Shown here piece by piece: positions 24,596-37,307 of a stretch of 64,000 nucleotides of DNA (position 1 is its first letter; each line of letters starts with the position of its first letter). This stretch comes from Anabas testudineus. Lineage: Eukaryota > Chordata > Actinopteri > Anabantiformes > Anabantidae. The DNA lies in assembly GCF_900324465.2 (NCBI RefSeq), contig NC_046630.1:11049125-11113124 (forward strand), written 5' to 3'. The position numbers and the translations under genes were made by a program. Below the pieces are notes generated by a model. The model was given only the letters and a program-made list of their open reading frames with translations. It searched no databases and had not been told where the DNA came from.

Positions 24596-27500
24596 TCAGC
24601 ATGTATCCTCCCGTTGCCTACCTCTCTTTATCCAAATGTCTGGTAAGTCTGGCTTACTGTTGGGTAAGATGACGACTTCTTCACTCTGACTAGTGCGGCT
24701 CTTATTACAAGTCTCATAAACTGTTTCCTTCAGTGAGAGTCGAAGTGTGTCTCTCTTCCCATTGAGGTGTCCTGGTTGTAACTGAACGTCTGCCTCTCCT
24801 TCATGATGTTGTACATTAGAAGACCCTGGTTCGATGTCACTGAGGCATGTTTCACAGGTGTCCTCCATTCCCTCGCAGGAACTCTGGGACTGGAAGGAGA
24901 TCTGCCCTTTGTGGGAGTGGTGGTGATTGCCATCTGTGGTTTCTTCATCTTTGCAGAGAGATGGCTGATCAATGGTTTCCAGTGTATGGCTGATGATGGT
25001 CTCCTCTATGCTGGAAGATGAGGAGAAGGATGCATTGCCCCAGTGCTTCACCCCACCACACTGACCTCTGCAGGTTTTACAGAGCAGCTTGTCTTTGGCT
25101 AGGTCTTCTTGTGCCAACCCTACAGGTCGCAGGGTGTTTTCTTTGTAAGGAGATGAGGTCTGGATAGCTGGAGGTGGTTGGCAGATCTTATGTTGATGAC
25201 TGCACATCTCCTCACTCTCCCCATCAATGCTACTCCTGCCCACATCTCTCCCACAGTATTCAATCTCATCAGAGAGGACAGAGGGCCGGTTGGACAGTTT
25301 ACTGGTACAGGTGCTGTTTTCAAAGCTGTCACTCAATCGATAGGCCAAAGGCTGCAACTCATATTGCTCTGGCCCTCGCCCCCCACCTCCTCTCTCTCCG
25401 GTCTGTTTCTGTCTGTTTTGGCGTTGGTGGTTTGGGTAGAGATAGCCACCTGCTTCTTTGTCATAACTTCTCCTCACTCTAGCGCTGCCAAAGTCCCCAT
25501 TGGCAGCTGAAGCAGAGGATGAACTAGGTTCTGCTACTGAGCAAGAGGACAGCACGCCATCAGTCTGGTCTGAAAAACACGGCAGTGTTATTTTCCCACA
25601 GTTTTTCTGGGCTCCGAAGAAGCAGCATAGAGACTGGAAAAAGAAGGTTGCAAATCCACATGCTACACATTTAACCAAAAACAGGAAAATCCCTAGTTTT
25701 CTGAACAGCAAGGCTGTTGCAGGCAACATGATGATCCCCATGGTGAAAAATGCACTGGAAACTATTGCTACAGGACATCCCATCCTTTTGGTGGCGTGTG
25801 CTACTTTTCCAATTTTGTCTGAATGTGGAGCCAAGTTATAGGATATGCAGTAGTTGGCAATAAAGTCAACAGACAAGCCTGCTGCTGCTGATATAAACAG
25901 AGCCTCAAACCCACTCAGCTGCCATTCAAGAAGAACCAGGAGGCCGACTGTGACAAACACACTGCCACCTACAGCCACAGTCCCATATATGCTCAGCAGA
26001 ATATTCCAGGTGGTTAAAAGAAGCAAAACAAATGTGAGAGCTACTGAGAAGCCTGCTACCACCAGAGTCTCTGAGCTTAAAGACTGCTGTAGGTCAAAAA
26101 GAGATAGCTGACTGGTGAACCAGCCGTTCTCTAGTCCTTGTGGTGCTCCCGATATTTCTCTGTTAAACCATGTCAGGATTTCTCTGTAGAAAACGCTGGT
26201 TCTGCTGAAGTTAAAGCTGTAGAAGTATGTTGTTTTGAATGCCAACACGAGGGCCGCGACCCTGCCATCTGGCTGAAAGTACAGGCCTCCACTGTGAGCC
26301 AGATGGCCTTCAGCGTACCTCTCCGCCAGCATCATACTGAGACAGTTCTCAAAAACGCTGGGAGGGTAGGGAAAAGGGATGTCATTACAGCAGATACGAA
26401 AAGCATCATCGTTCTCTGAGCACCGCCTGACTGACACCCATTGTATCAGCTGCTCCATAAGACAAATATTGTCTGTCATCATATCTTTATCCTCAGGTGA
26501 AAGAGGAGAATAAAAGCTTTGGTTCTGGACACGTCCACAGAGGTCCCTTAACCAGACCTGAGATTCCGGTTGGCTCATGTTAAAGTCTGGGTCAAGAACC
26601 AAAGAGTTATTGCTTCTAGGATTAAAATGATCCCCATTATCAGTGGGTTTGACCCCCCAAACAAGAGTCAATGTAACAGGCTTATCCTCTCCGATCCTCT
26701 GTCTTTCAAACATAAACATGTGACGATACTCTGCATCATATCTCTCAAATGGGTGACTGGAGAAAAAAAGCTGAGTGACCTTGCTGTCTAGCGTGGGCAG
26801 CTTCATGCCTGGGTCAACACAGGACATGTATGTGCCTCCAGCAGCGAGCACTGCAAACCAGCACACCCAGATGTACCTAAACTTAACCACTCCACAAGGC
26901 AGGATTTTCAGGAATAATAGATTGGACGTGTCAGTGAGCCCGCGTTTTAAGTCTCTTAGCTTCTGGCCAAGAGTGAAGAGGCACCTCTTGCGTGAACTTG
27001 TATCCCAGAAGCCACCAGCATTTTTGGAGCAGCACGGTTTCCATCCCTGCACTGCGACAGATGCAGAGGATGCTTCTATGTAGCGCTCGCGCAGAATAAA
27101 CAAGCACGGCAGCCACACTAATGCCAGGATTGAGTTGATAAAAGAGGCAGTTCCAAGATAAATAGAGAAGCATCTGATTGCTGTGATGCTGCTGAGATAA
27201 CCAGAGAGAAATGCTGCACTGGAGGTCAACCCGGATGCTAAAATCAAATAGCCAACTTCCTGCAAAGCTCTGTTTACCCTCTTCTCCAAGGAAGCTGAGG
27301 GGTTCTGGGACAGCTGCAGATACCAAAAATCGGCAAAGACAAAAACCTGATTGGAGCAACTTCCCAAGAGAATCAGAGCTGCAGAGAGGTTGACCAAGGG
27401 GAAGAAAGTCAGGCGAAATGCTACTTTGTAGAAGAAATAGGAAGTCAGGAGGGAGCTTGTGATTGCTATTACAGACAATGCTACTATAAAGAGAGACTGG

Positions 27501-30500
27501 AGATACAGCGCCATTGTGAAGAAAAGAGAAACAACAGCTAAAACGGGGTATACTGAGTCTCTTGCTAGGTAATACTTGAACAACGTCTGCTTGATGCCAA
27601 AGTCCATGCCAGTAATAGTGGTATTGTTGTACGTCAGATCCCTGCCTTCAAGACTGTTCATGTATATCTCCATCATGTGCGCCCCTTTGTCGACGGGTAA
27701 GAACAGAAGGCTGTATTTCAACGTTGGGATTTGGTATTCAACAGTCTGTGGGCCAAGGAAATCTTTATCAACTAGGTAGTGCAGGATCTGGAACACCACA
27801 TGGGATTGTTTGCAGCGGTTTGGGACAGATGAACAGCTGCCATGTTTGGGTCTGTCCACACAGGCTGCTACTAGATGTCCTTCATGGTAGTATGGTGCAC
27901 ACTTCCGGAGAAGGTTCAGAGATTCAGAAACCTGGTGTGAAAGGGAGAAAGTGGAATGACATTAAAGGCCTTATAAAAATATTTGTTATGAGATAATTAA
28001 AGATGTGATATACATTTTTGTTTGCACTTTAAATGGGTGTTTTTGTGAATCTCAAGTCTGCAATTCCTAAGGGAAAGGTGAATACTAATTTCAAAATAAG
28101 TACCAAGTATATTGTTTAGTTATTGATTCTTTTACTTTTAGAGATATAATTTTCTCACTTTGCAGTAATGTTGCACTGAACCTCGTGTCTCTTGAGAAAC
28201 TCTTTATAATGAATAACTTTGGCCACATGAAAGTTTAAATGGTGAAAAACTATGAGTCTAGTCTAAAATAATCTTACTGTAATAGGTGTTCCACGCGTTT
28301 TTTAGAACTGATGAAAACTGTACGAAATACGAAGACCTATTATAATGTACTATTTCAAAAAGCCCTGTGTTAATAATTGAATTGTACACGGTCATCTTTT
28401 GTATGCTCATTTTCAAAATGAGAATAAAGCTGTGGTACTTGGTGTGCGGTGAGGCTGAGGCAGCAGGAGGCATTAGTGAGGACAGCCAAGTAATTCCCCA
28501 GAGACCAGCTCGGACAACAGCCGCTTCTGGACATCCCCTCGGCCTCCCCCCTCACATGCTGCTGGCACAGGTCCTGGAACTGAGCCTGGGAGCGAATCTG
28601 AATCAGACAAGGGAAAGATTTTTTGAACGCATGCCCAGTTTTGAAACAAACTGAAAAGAATGAATTCATTTCTGATTAGTTAATGTACATAAAAGTAATG
28701 TTTTTATGAATTCACAGCCTTTGAATGCGATGCATAGTCAGGATGTAGAAGAAAGTCGACTGAATGAGAAGATGATGACTAAGGAGACAAAGGCAGAATA
28801 GATTTGATCGAACCCTCGATTGCTCCATCTCACACATGTCGTGGATGGTCTTCAAACTCCAGAGACTGGCTGAGTTTTCTGATCGAAACACCAGCTGGGC
28901 CAAACGCTCACCTGCATAGAGACACGCAACCAGAATTTAGTTTGTTGGCATGGTTAACTGTTCAAAATAAATAAACTGTTAGGTTTGGGGGTAAGAATTC
29001 ATAAAGGCAAACTTCCAGGCTAATTTGTTGTGCATTATAAGTCTATTTTAAAGGATGAACTGATCAGGACTGACCCACCTGGAGCATCACAGAGGAATGT
29101 TTCTGGAGAAGAGTCTCTGGCCAACATCCTCTTGATGCGAAGTCTTGATGTGTCCTGGCTGCCACTGCTGTCTCTGCTGGCACCACTTGCAAAACTAGCC
29201 CAGGTAAAAGGCAAACACAAAAGAGGACTCTTTCAAAACAGTAAAATACTCTATATATGTTTTCCAGAGAGCATTAATTGTTTTGTGGCCACCTGGGGAA
29301 AGTGGTGAGTTTAATTCTAGTTTTTCACTTTACCTTTTAGCTCTTTGTTCTCTGTCAACATATAAGTGATGTCTCACCTTTCAAACCCTGACTTATTACA
29401 AACCCCTATCCTATAATATATATATTGCTTAATGTGTACAGCTTGTTTCCTTTTGTAAAGCTGAAAATCTCTGACCTTTTACTGAGCTGCTGTGGTAAAG
29501 GAGACAGAGTTTTCCCCGGGCCAGTGTTCTCCTGCAGCTTCAACAAGCTGGACTGGCGAACGCTGATGTATGTTCCTCGTGGCTCAAAACCCTGAACAAA
29601 AAGCGTGCACACACACACACACACACACACACCACATTTTAACACAAGCTTCACATCAAGAGGATCCTGGCCTAAAAGCTAAATACGCAGTGTGGATGCT
29701 GGTGCCCATCAACACACTGCAGCAGCACACTCAATAAATCAGCATCGTAAGCACACTATAATGTTATCTGAACTACCTTTAAATAATATGCTGATTAGCT
29801 TGTTTGGTTAATGAGTGAAAGAAAGCCATCATCTCTTAAAGCAGAAATCACATTGTAACCCAAAACCTGACTGTTCACAAAGAGCAATGTATCTGGGATG
29901 AGACTAAATAAATGGATGTGGCTGAGATCGTGAGTCATTAGGGAAACCGTAATTAACACTCAGCCTAATGTTGTGCGGGTGGTTTGTGTTGTTGATCTGA
30001 CAGAAGGATGACAGTAGAGATACTTGTACTCCACCAAGCCAGACTCTGGGATTCAGTCGTACATACTGAATGTGTTTGTTTTTGTGAGTGTGAAAATGGT
30101 TTGCGTGTGTGAGAGACTTGCCAGCAGTGGGTCAGAGAAGTCTGGGAGTGGACCGATGAAGAGTCCAGCCAATGAGCATCCGAGCAGCAGCACAGCACAA
30201 CCCACCAGCACTGCCAACGGGTAGTCTACTATTAACTGAGAATAACTTCCAAATGGAAAACACACAAAAAGATGCTGTCAGTGACTGAGTCAAGATTTTT
30301 TATAATCAGACTAAAATGGTTAATGTATAATACAAATTGTACTTACTTTCTGAGGACGCTGTACAGTCCTCCACCCCTGTTAAGAGATCTTTATTATATT
30401 AATGACTCAACTCAATTTTGAAACGCATTTTGCACTAAAAACCCAAACATAATATTTCAACACAGAGGGGAATTTGCTCATTAAGACTTCAGATTAAAAA

Positions 30501-33500
30501 ACTCTGTAAGCCAGCAAGCTTAATAACTGGAATCAGTTAGCCTGATTCTGTTCAAGGACACAAAATGTGCCTACCGGTGCTGCTAAATCTACCAAATTAC
30601 ATCTTGTTGTTTTAGCATTAACATAAACTGTTAATGTAAATAAGAATTTGTTGGTTTATGAGGTGCAGCCCAATACAGTCTGGCAAATAACACACTATAA
30701 AATCTCATAATTTGCATTTTCATACTTGGGTTTATAAACAGAATAAAGGGAATCAGCATATTTCTCGAACTATTTCACACACCTTACTGTCACCACATGT
30801 CGCTGTGTTGGTTTCTGTGTCCCGCTTTCATTTGACCCGTGCAGCCAGTGACATCTAACCACTCCTTGGCGGGATGTCTGATGAGCAGAACTACAGCTAC
30901 GTCCGACTTTTGCCGCCACACCTCCTTCATCACGAAGACGTGTGCTATCTGTATGACAGCAAGTGTTTGGTTTGATTGGCCCGTGAAGGCTGCAGTGGGG
31001 GCATTTTCGGAGCTTTGGTGAATCGTAGGCTCTGGCTCGATGACCCTGGGGGACCTAAAGGAAAAAGTGGATAGTATATACAGACACTGTGTAAAATACA
31101 AGGAGCTGAGACACAATGGCCAGCAATGTCACTGCCTCACAAATCCTGGCTCTATTTCTAACATCTTTGAGACATTCTGACTCTGTTTTAATGGGTCCCT
31201 ATATATCTATTCTAAAAAGCACACGGTCCGCATTAAGGCATACTTGGTGGTAAAGCTGACAGGAGGAAGATGGTCTGCCAAGACTGCTGCAGCTGTCACA
31301 GAGCTCCCCCTCAGACTGGATGACTGTCAACTGGGCCTCAGTAGAGCACAAACTGTCAGGAGGGCACAGAGAAACTGCTGGGATCTCACTGAGGAGAGGC
31401 CATGGAAGAAAAGGGGACAGGAGGAGAGGTGAGGAGAGAGAACGTTCTTTGAAAGTGATACAGTATATGAAGAAGGTATTACTTATAAAAAACTTAGCCA
31501 TAACATTTTATATATCCTCCTACACACAGATTTACTCCACAGTTTCTGGACTTCATCTTATGTTCAACTGGAATTGAGCAGGGCTGTGGAACTAATAAGG
31601 TAAGGAATAGATATCTAAGTAACACACTGTAGGTAATAAAAGTAGGGAGATCAAATTTAAAATGAAAGGAGGAGTGGGGAGTGTGTGAGAGTGAGAAGAA
31701 CAGAGAGTGCGAGAGAGACTATATACACTTCATGTCACAGACCCCAGTATGAGAGGGGTAGTTGGCTGTCCAGGATAGATAACATGAGGTAGAGTGATGA
31801 CTCATGGGTAATGGCAGCAGTCAGAAGAACGCTGCAGTGACACGTTAAGTGATATGCTTTTTCCCCACTGAGTGCGAACTGTATTCCTTTCTCATTTGTG
31901 TAATATAACAGGAAAGTTCAAAACTTGTAATGAAAATGTCATTATAATACAAAGACAAATGCTACTATGAAATAAAACATTTCCAACTTGCTTAAAGAGC
32001 GAAAATTACTGTGACACGGTTAAAACAAAGCAGATCAGTCTGGTCAGACAGGATAATTTATTTTAGTGTTTTCAACTATTGACAGAATTTAATTTTCTTG
32101 TGATCTACAGTAGATGCTGGAACAAATAAATCAACCTAACCGAACTACTGTGTAGAATAGCTGTATCCCACGAACGGGGCCATGAGGTCTGTCTAGTCTG
32201 CTTGTTTTTCCACAGTAGACTGGATGCAACCGCACTTCCTGTCTTGTCACCATGGCGACAGAGTAAGTCAACAGAACCTAAATGACCTCACACAGTTTTA
32301 TTTGCATCCCATAATTAGGCGCACAGATGTTGAGTAGTCCGTTGAAGTGCTGGTGTACAGTAGCAGAGCGATTATTGGTGGAGCACAGTGAGAAACTACT
32401 CCTCGGTATTTTATTTTTGTATCACAATAAACCTGTAATATGATCTAAATAATAAATAGCTTACAGTGTACTTAGCATCTGTTAGTCACATAGTAAACAC
32501 TTGTCATTTTACCCTATTTAGATGCCGGAGAGAGTGAGTAAACACACTCATAAAACGTATCTAGAGGAACACTGTCTACTAATTTCACACAGTCTTTATC
32601 GCTGAAGCCATAATTTATTAATAGAGACTATATAACTTGCATGTCTGGCATTCGCCCTCACCACAGGGCTCAGGATATGAGTATTTAAGCCTATTAATTG
32701 GCTTTGATGGTTTTTCACAAGACTGGCCAGTGTAGGCATATATACACACACACACAAGGAAAGTAATTTGTGAAACTCATCCATATTTCAGTGGCTGAAT
32801 ACAAAAATACACCCAGGAAGGTGTCGCCAAGCTGGGATAAGGAAAAAGGACACGTGCAATGTACGCTGACGTCAGAGTTTGCATCAGAAGTGTATGAGGT
32901 AAAATAAAAGTTGCCCTCATTTCATTTACAGTCAAGTGTAAGTTTATTAGGGAGACTGCTTTAGTTTGCACAGTTTAATGAACTGTCAGGTGAGTGTGTG
33001 CAGTGTTAGTAGAGGTATTTACATTACAGCCAAAAGGAAATCCTATTTTATAGAATTAAATAGCGACACCACCAATTTTCCAACTCTATTGTTCTAGTTT
33101 GCAGTTTACATGTAGGCTACAGTATGTGAATGGTATGGCACTGCCTTCCTGAAATTTAATTATCTTTCTTCTTCCAGCAGAAAAATGTATTATTGACTTT
33201 CCACTTGATGTAAATTTATATTAGTAAAGTTTGGCTGGTAAAATTAGTTTTGTGGATGCCGTGATAACTTTTATAACAGTTCCGAAGGACAGCTTTAAGG
33301 CCTGCAAGAGAATTATAAAGTATGATAGTCTGAAGATGAGGATTATCATCTCTTCCTACTCTCCCTTCTTTCTGTCTTTTGGTTCCTGTCATTCACTCTT
33401 TCTACAGCACGTGTCTTTCATCAACTCCCTGGATGCTACTCAATGTCACGTCCTCAAACATCTCCTACACTGTCAATCACACACACAAACACACACACAC

Positions 33501-34398
33501 ACACACACACACACTGTAAACAGGGACAAATCCCAGTCTGTATTCAGGAGCCAGACTTCTCCTAAACTGCCAGACCTGGTTTCCCTGGGGGTATTATTAG
33601 AGGTAAAAGACTTTAGGATCTGCAGAGTGGATCCTTGTTGAAAGGACCAAAATGTGGCCTGTTGCTGAGCTAAATGGTGGCAGGCCTCAGCTGTTTCCTG
33701 CACCACTTTCATGTTTTGAAGCCTCTTGGCCATTTGACTTTTTTAGGGCTGCTGTATGGTATGAGTGACAGCGTGACAGCAGTGAACCAGAGAGCCGGCG
33801 TGACCGAAGCAGGAGATTGATGACACTGAACAGATCTCACAGCTCTCAAGTGAAGTGTGAGAGAGAGTGTATTTGATATCTGATTTGCGCTGCATCCTGC
33901 ACGCAGTATTTCTGTCAAAGGTATATACAGACAAGCAGAAATAAAAAAAAAAAGATTGGTAAATTAAAATGAGTGAAATAGCTGTTTAAAATGCTACAAT
34001 TGTTGAGTGCATGTCTTAAGTAGGCTATTTAACCTGAGAATTTAACAGCACATGATAATCTCTGACTTGTCTTGGTTTTACCAACAGCACGCATTATGCC
34101 ATTATATGTAGAACAGCAGCTGAAATTCTAATTATAATAGCATAATAGAAAAATGTCAACAACAGAAATCATGTCATGTAAATAATCCTATTGTCCACAG
34201 CATTAACACAGCTGGAGTGGACTGACGCTGAACAATACTCACAGTGGCCACAGGAGGGTAAAAACACCTTACACACCTCCTCCTGTAAATCTCTGTAAAT
34301 TTAAAATCAACTTATACTGTGAACCTCAGGGAAAAAAACAAAACCTACCTTTGGCAAGCATCCTTAATTTCCCTTTCCTCTGTAGGAGAATCATCCAT
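24596..34398 (-). CDS. disp2: DISP2, Dispatched-family RND membrane protein, ten coding exons
   Basis: Dispatched proteins are RND-type, sterol-sensing-domain membrane proteins; DISP1 releases lipid-modified Hedgehog, while DISP2 function is less clear. Minus-strand exons: 34349-34398 (ATG), 31244-31388, 30788-31054, 30347-30376, 30122-30274, 29476-29591, 29079-29194, 28814-28911, 28439-28597, 24596-27931. The phases all join, giving about 1489 residues (human about 1401). The acceptor of exon 5 is the least certain. Landmarks: TM1 after [54 protein letters not shown], the sterol-sensing block at about 505-660, [37 protein letters not shown] at about 1063-1068 and [17 protein letters not shown]. 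The cytoplasmic tail keeps [22 protein letters not shown] and [18 protein letters not shown] as in human DISP2. Intron 5 has a GC donor (CTG|gcaagt). TM4 reads [10 protein letters not shown], without the paired aspartates of DISP1. Confidence 0.93.
29607..29632 (-). repeat. (TG)n tract beside the 3' splice site of disp2 exon 6
   Basis: Plus-strand AC run of about 26 bases. On the disp2 sense strand it is a TG run, followed by gcacgc, five T and gttcag, with the exon beginning at 29591. The repeat therefore ends about 15 bases from the acceptor. Confidence 0.9.
31389..34348 (-). other. disp2: disp2 intron 1
   Basis: About 3 kb intron between the short first coding exon and exon 2 (donor CAAAG|gtaggt, acceptor ctctcctcag). 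It contains an AC microsatellite at about 33480-33514 and an X-box-like palindrome at 32246-32259. No other gene is seen. Confidence 0.7.
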
Positions 34399-34720
34399 CA
34401 CTATCGCATCCGTGCTTTCTCCTATTTTCGAGCAGGCATCCATCTCCCTCCAGATTTGCCTTTTGAAAACTCAATTTTAAAAGAGGCAGTTAAGAATTTC
34501 CTGTTGTTGGGAATTGGGTTAAACCAGCAGTCCTCATCTGACCAGACTGAGTCCACGAGGATCACGGGCTTGTTTCTGGGGATGCTACTACAGAGCAGCA
34601 CCGGGGCTGTTTGGGTTAATCTGCCCCGAGCTGCGCTCTGATTGGCGGAGCCGCGGTGATGCTGAGGACGCTGCCTGGTCGCTGTCCAACCGGCCGCGCT
34701 GCTGGAGCTCACGGTGACGG
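34399..34720 (-). promoter_or_regulatory. disp2: disp2 5' UTR and promoter region
   Basis: GC-richer sequence immediately upstream of the disp2 ATG, with several CpGs around 34620-34720. The transcription start is not visible, and no TATA box was recognised. Confidence 0.45.
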
Positions 34721-37260
34721 GTAGGATGCATCAGCGCCTGCTTAATTGGCTCGGGCAGGAGCTACATCTGCTGTTTAGAGCAGGTTAAATGAAGGGTGCA
34801 CAGACACCGGTGCTTCGTTCAGTTAAAATAGTTACTTATTTGCGGTGCTGATGATCGTGCACTTCCTACTGTAAAAACCCCAGCTTCCTTTGTTGAACTC
34901 TGCACCAGTCAATGAAAGGAGCATTGTTACTAAGAAATACTTGCAGAAAGCTCAAGCTTTTATTTAAATACAAGCACAAAATGCGCGTAAGAATCATGTT
35001 TCTCTTAAAATTGAAGTCACATTTTAATTGCATTACAGTAACATAAAAGAATCATATTCAGTCTGTTCTGCTGGCTTCTTCGTTTAAGTCGTGTACTGGT
35101 GGCTTTGTTAATAGTAGGTCAATAGTAATTAATAACCAAGAATTACTTGTGGGTTGCCAGCCTAAGAAAAATCATTTGGAGTTGCTGAGGACCAAACTCT
35201 GAGGAGACCAAAACTCATTTAACATGTACACCACTCCTAACCCCTTATTGATTACTTATTAACTTATTAGGAGGTCATGCTGCAGAGTAGATGACAAGGT
35301 GCTAGGTCAGTCTCATTTGTGTTGATTAATATGTTACGAGAAACTAAAAACACCTATGAAAGGGGTTTTTGCACCCAAACAGATTTTTATTAAATACTAA
35401 TAAAACCTTGGTTACAAGTTATACAAGTATTTTTACAGGGTTTATCATTAAAAGCTGCCTCATTAGTAAGTAGTACTGCATAGTCTATGAGATCATCCTG
35501 TGTTGTGCAAGCTCCAGCATTTCTCTACGTTTCAGACTTTTCTGTCTGACAAGATCAAGAGAGGGTTTGAAATAGTTTTTTTTTTCTTTACATAATGAAG
35601 CTACAGGATAAGAAGAGAAAAGAACAAGAGAAGAAAGAAAGAAGGAACAGAAAACAGAATCGGAGCTGAGCTCCAAAGGAAGCAGAAACTGTGACATGGC
35701 AGACCTGTGTGTCTCGCTGCTAATGAGGTGGCCACTGGTCTGGCTCTGGTTATAAACATGAATCATGGCACTGGGCCCTTATCTCAGAGGGGCCACCTTG
35801 TGAAAATGGAAATGATTTATTGGGGGGAAAAAAGCAAAGATTGAGAAAAGGAGGGTGTGAGAAGGTTTTGGAGGAAAGATCAAAGTCCCGTTTCAAGGTT
35901 TTAATAAGAAGCAGAGACAATGGGAGGTGATATTCTTTATTTTTATCTCAACAATGTAACCTCATTAATATTTATTAATGCTTCAGTGAGTCACGATGCT
36001 GGAAACTGCTTCGCTCATAGTAAAATAGGTTGAATAAACAGGTGAGCTGTCTGATTCAAAGCTTTAGATGAAAGATTGAATCAGTCAAACGTATGATCAA
36101 CAAACTCTGTCCTGATTTGTTTTGGTGCCTTATTCTCCGAGCTCAAGTAGAGCAACTGAAACCCTCGAAGGTCAGTAAGTTGTCTTTTTTAAGCGTAGAT
36201 TTTCTTTACCATATTTATGCTCGAGTTTGGAGCGTCCTCAGTGTTAACAAAAGGCTGCTGTGTTGTTGGTTGGCATGGAGTTTTCTGAACAGCCCGTGTT
36301 ACAGCTGAGATGGCTAATGCCTTATTGACTTCAGACACTGATTAACTTACACTGTTTAGCTCCCCAGCCCACCACATGCAAACACACACACACACACACA
36401 CACAAAGAAGCCTGACAGGCACGTACTGAATACCAGACATGCACATACACACATAATGAGAGGCTGAAGAGAGGGGGGTTTAGCTTCTGGCTGGTGCTGA
36501 GGTGACAGCCATAGTAATTTCCTGTGGCAGATTTCTGCGTGTGAATGGTGATGCAAAGGGAAACGCTTCATTATAGCTTCAATGCTGGCTCAAGATCTGT
36601 GCAACGAACACAGTAGGTTAAATTAACAGATATACAACAGGCAAAAAAATAGCTGCCTTTATGAGTTTGTATAAAAGTGATATGTTTGTTCAATTGATAT
36701 GGTTCCTGTGTTTCTGCTATGGAAGAAGGTGTTTTGCTGCCACCTGCTGGGCAGATTGTGGGGGTAATAGCAGCTCCCCCCGTCTCTCCTTCATACTGTA
36801 AAATAAACTGATGCCTGTAAGAACACAGAGCTTGTCACTGTGTTCATAATGACACTATAATAATATAGTTCATTTAAAATTAAATTAATTAGCACAATAA
36901 TAACTATTGTTATTGTGTTAATGTTTTATTTTTAATTAATGTTTTGGGGACACATACCAATATATTTAGATAATTTCCCTGCGGTTTAAAAACATGTAGT
37001 CAGTTATCAGTATTGGTTTGCAGACCCAGCTGATTATTATCAAATCAGCTGTGCAAAGCTCTTGAACGCTGGGATTGAGTGACAACATGGGGTCGAGCTC
37101 TCCTGGAAAGTTGCTCAGCGGGTGTAAAGTTACGAGCGGACAAGACACACCTCTAGAGGGAGTTCCCAGGGAGGTGGAAACAAGGAGCGGATCACTTCTC
37201 CTCCACAAAAATCAGGAGTCCTTTCACTCGCTGCGAGCGTCTGACCCTGCAGACGTGCGT
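34721..37260. other. Gap between disp2 and pkdcc
   Basis: About 2.5 kb between the diverging genes disp2 (-) and pkdcc (+). A short CA run lies at 36382-36404. Nothing else is recognised. The right end should contain the pkdcc promoter. Confidence 0.4.
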
Positions 37261-37261
37261 G

Positions 37262-37277
37262 TTTTTTTTTTTTCCAG
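37262..37277 (+). promoter_or_regulatory. pkdcc: Possible 3' splice site just upstream of the pkdcc start
   Basis: A run of T followed by CCAG, about 30 bases before ATG 37308. It has the shape of a strong acceptor, so the first coding exon may be the second exon of the gene. It could also be plain 5' UTR low complexity. Confidence 0.4.
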
Positions 37278-37307
37278 CAGCAGTAGCAGCGGTGCCACAG
37301 GAGGAAC

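Noticed and set aside
25174-25841. Several plus-strand open frames across 24.8-27.9 kb
   Set aside because: Antisense shadows of the large last exon of disp2.
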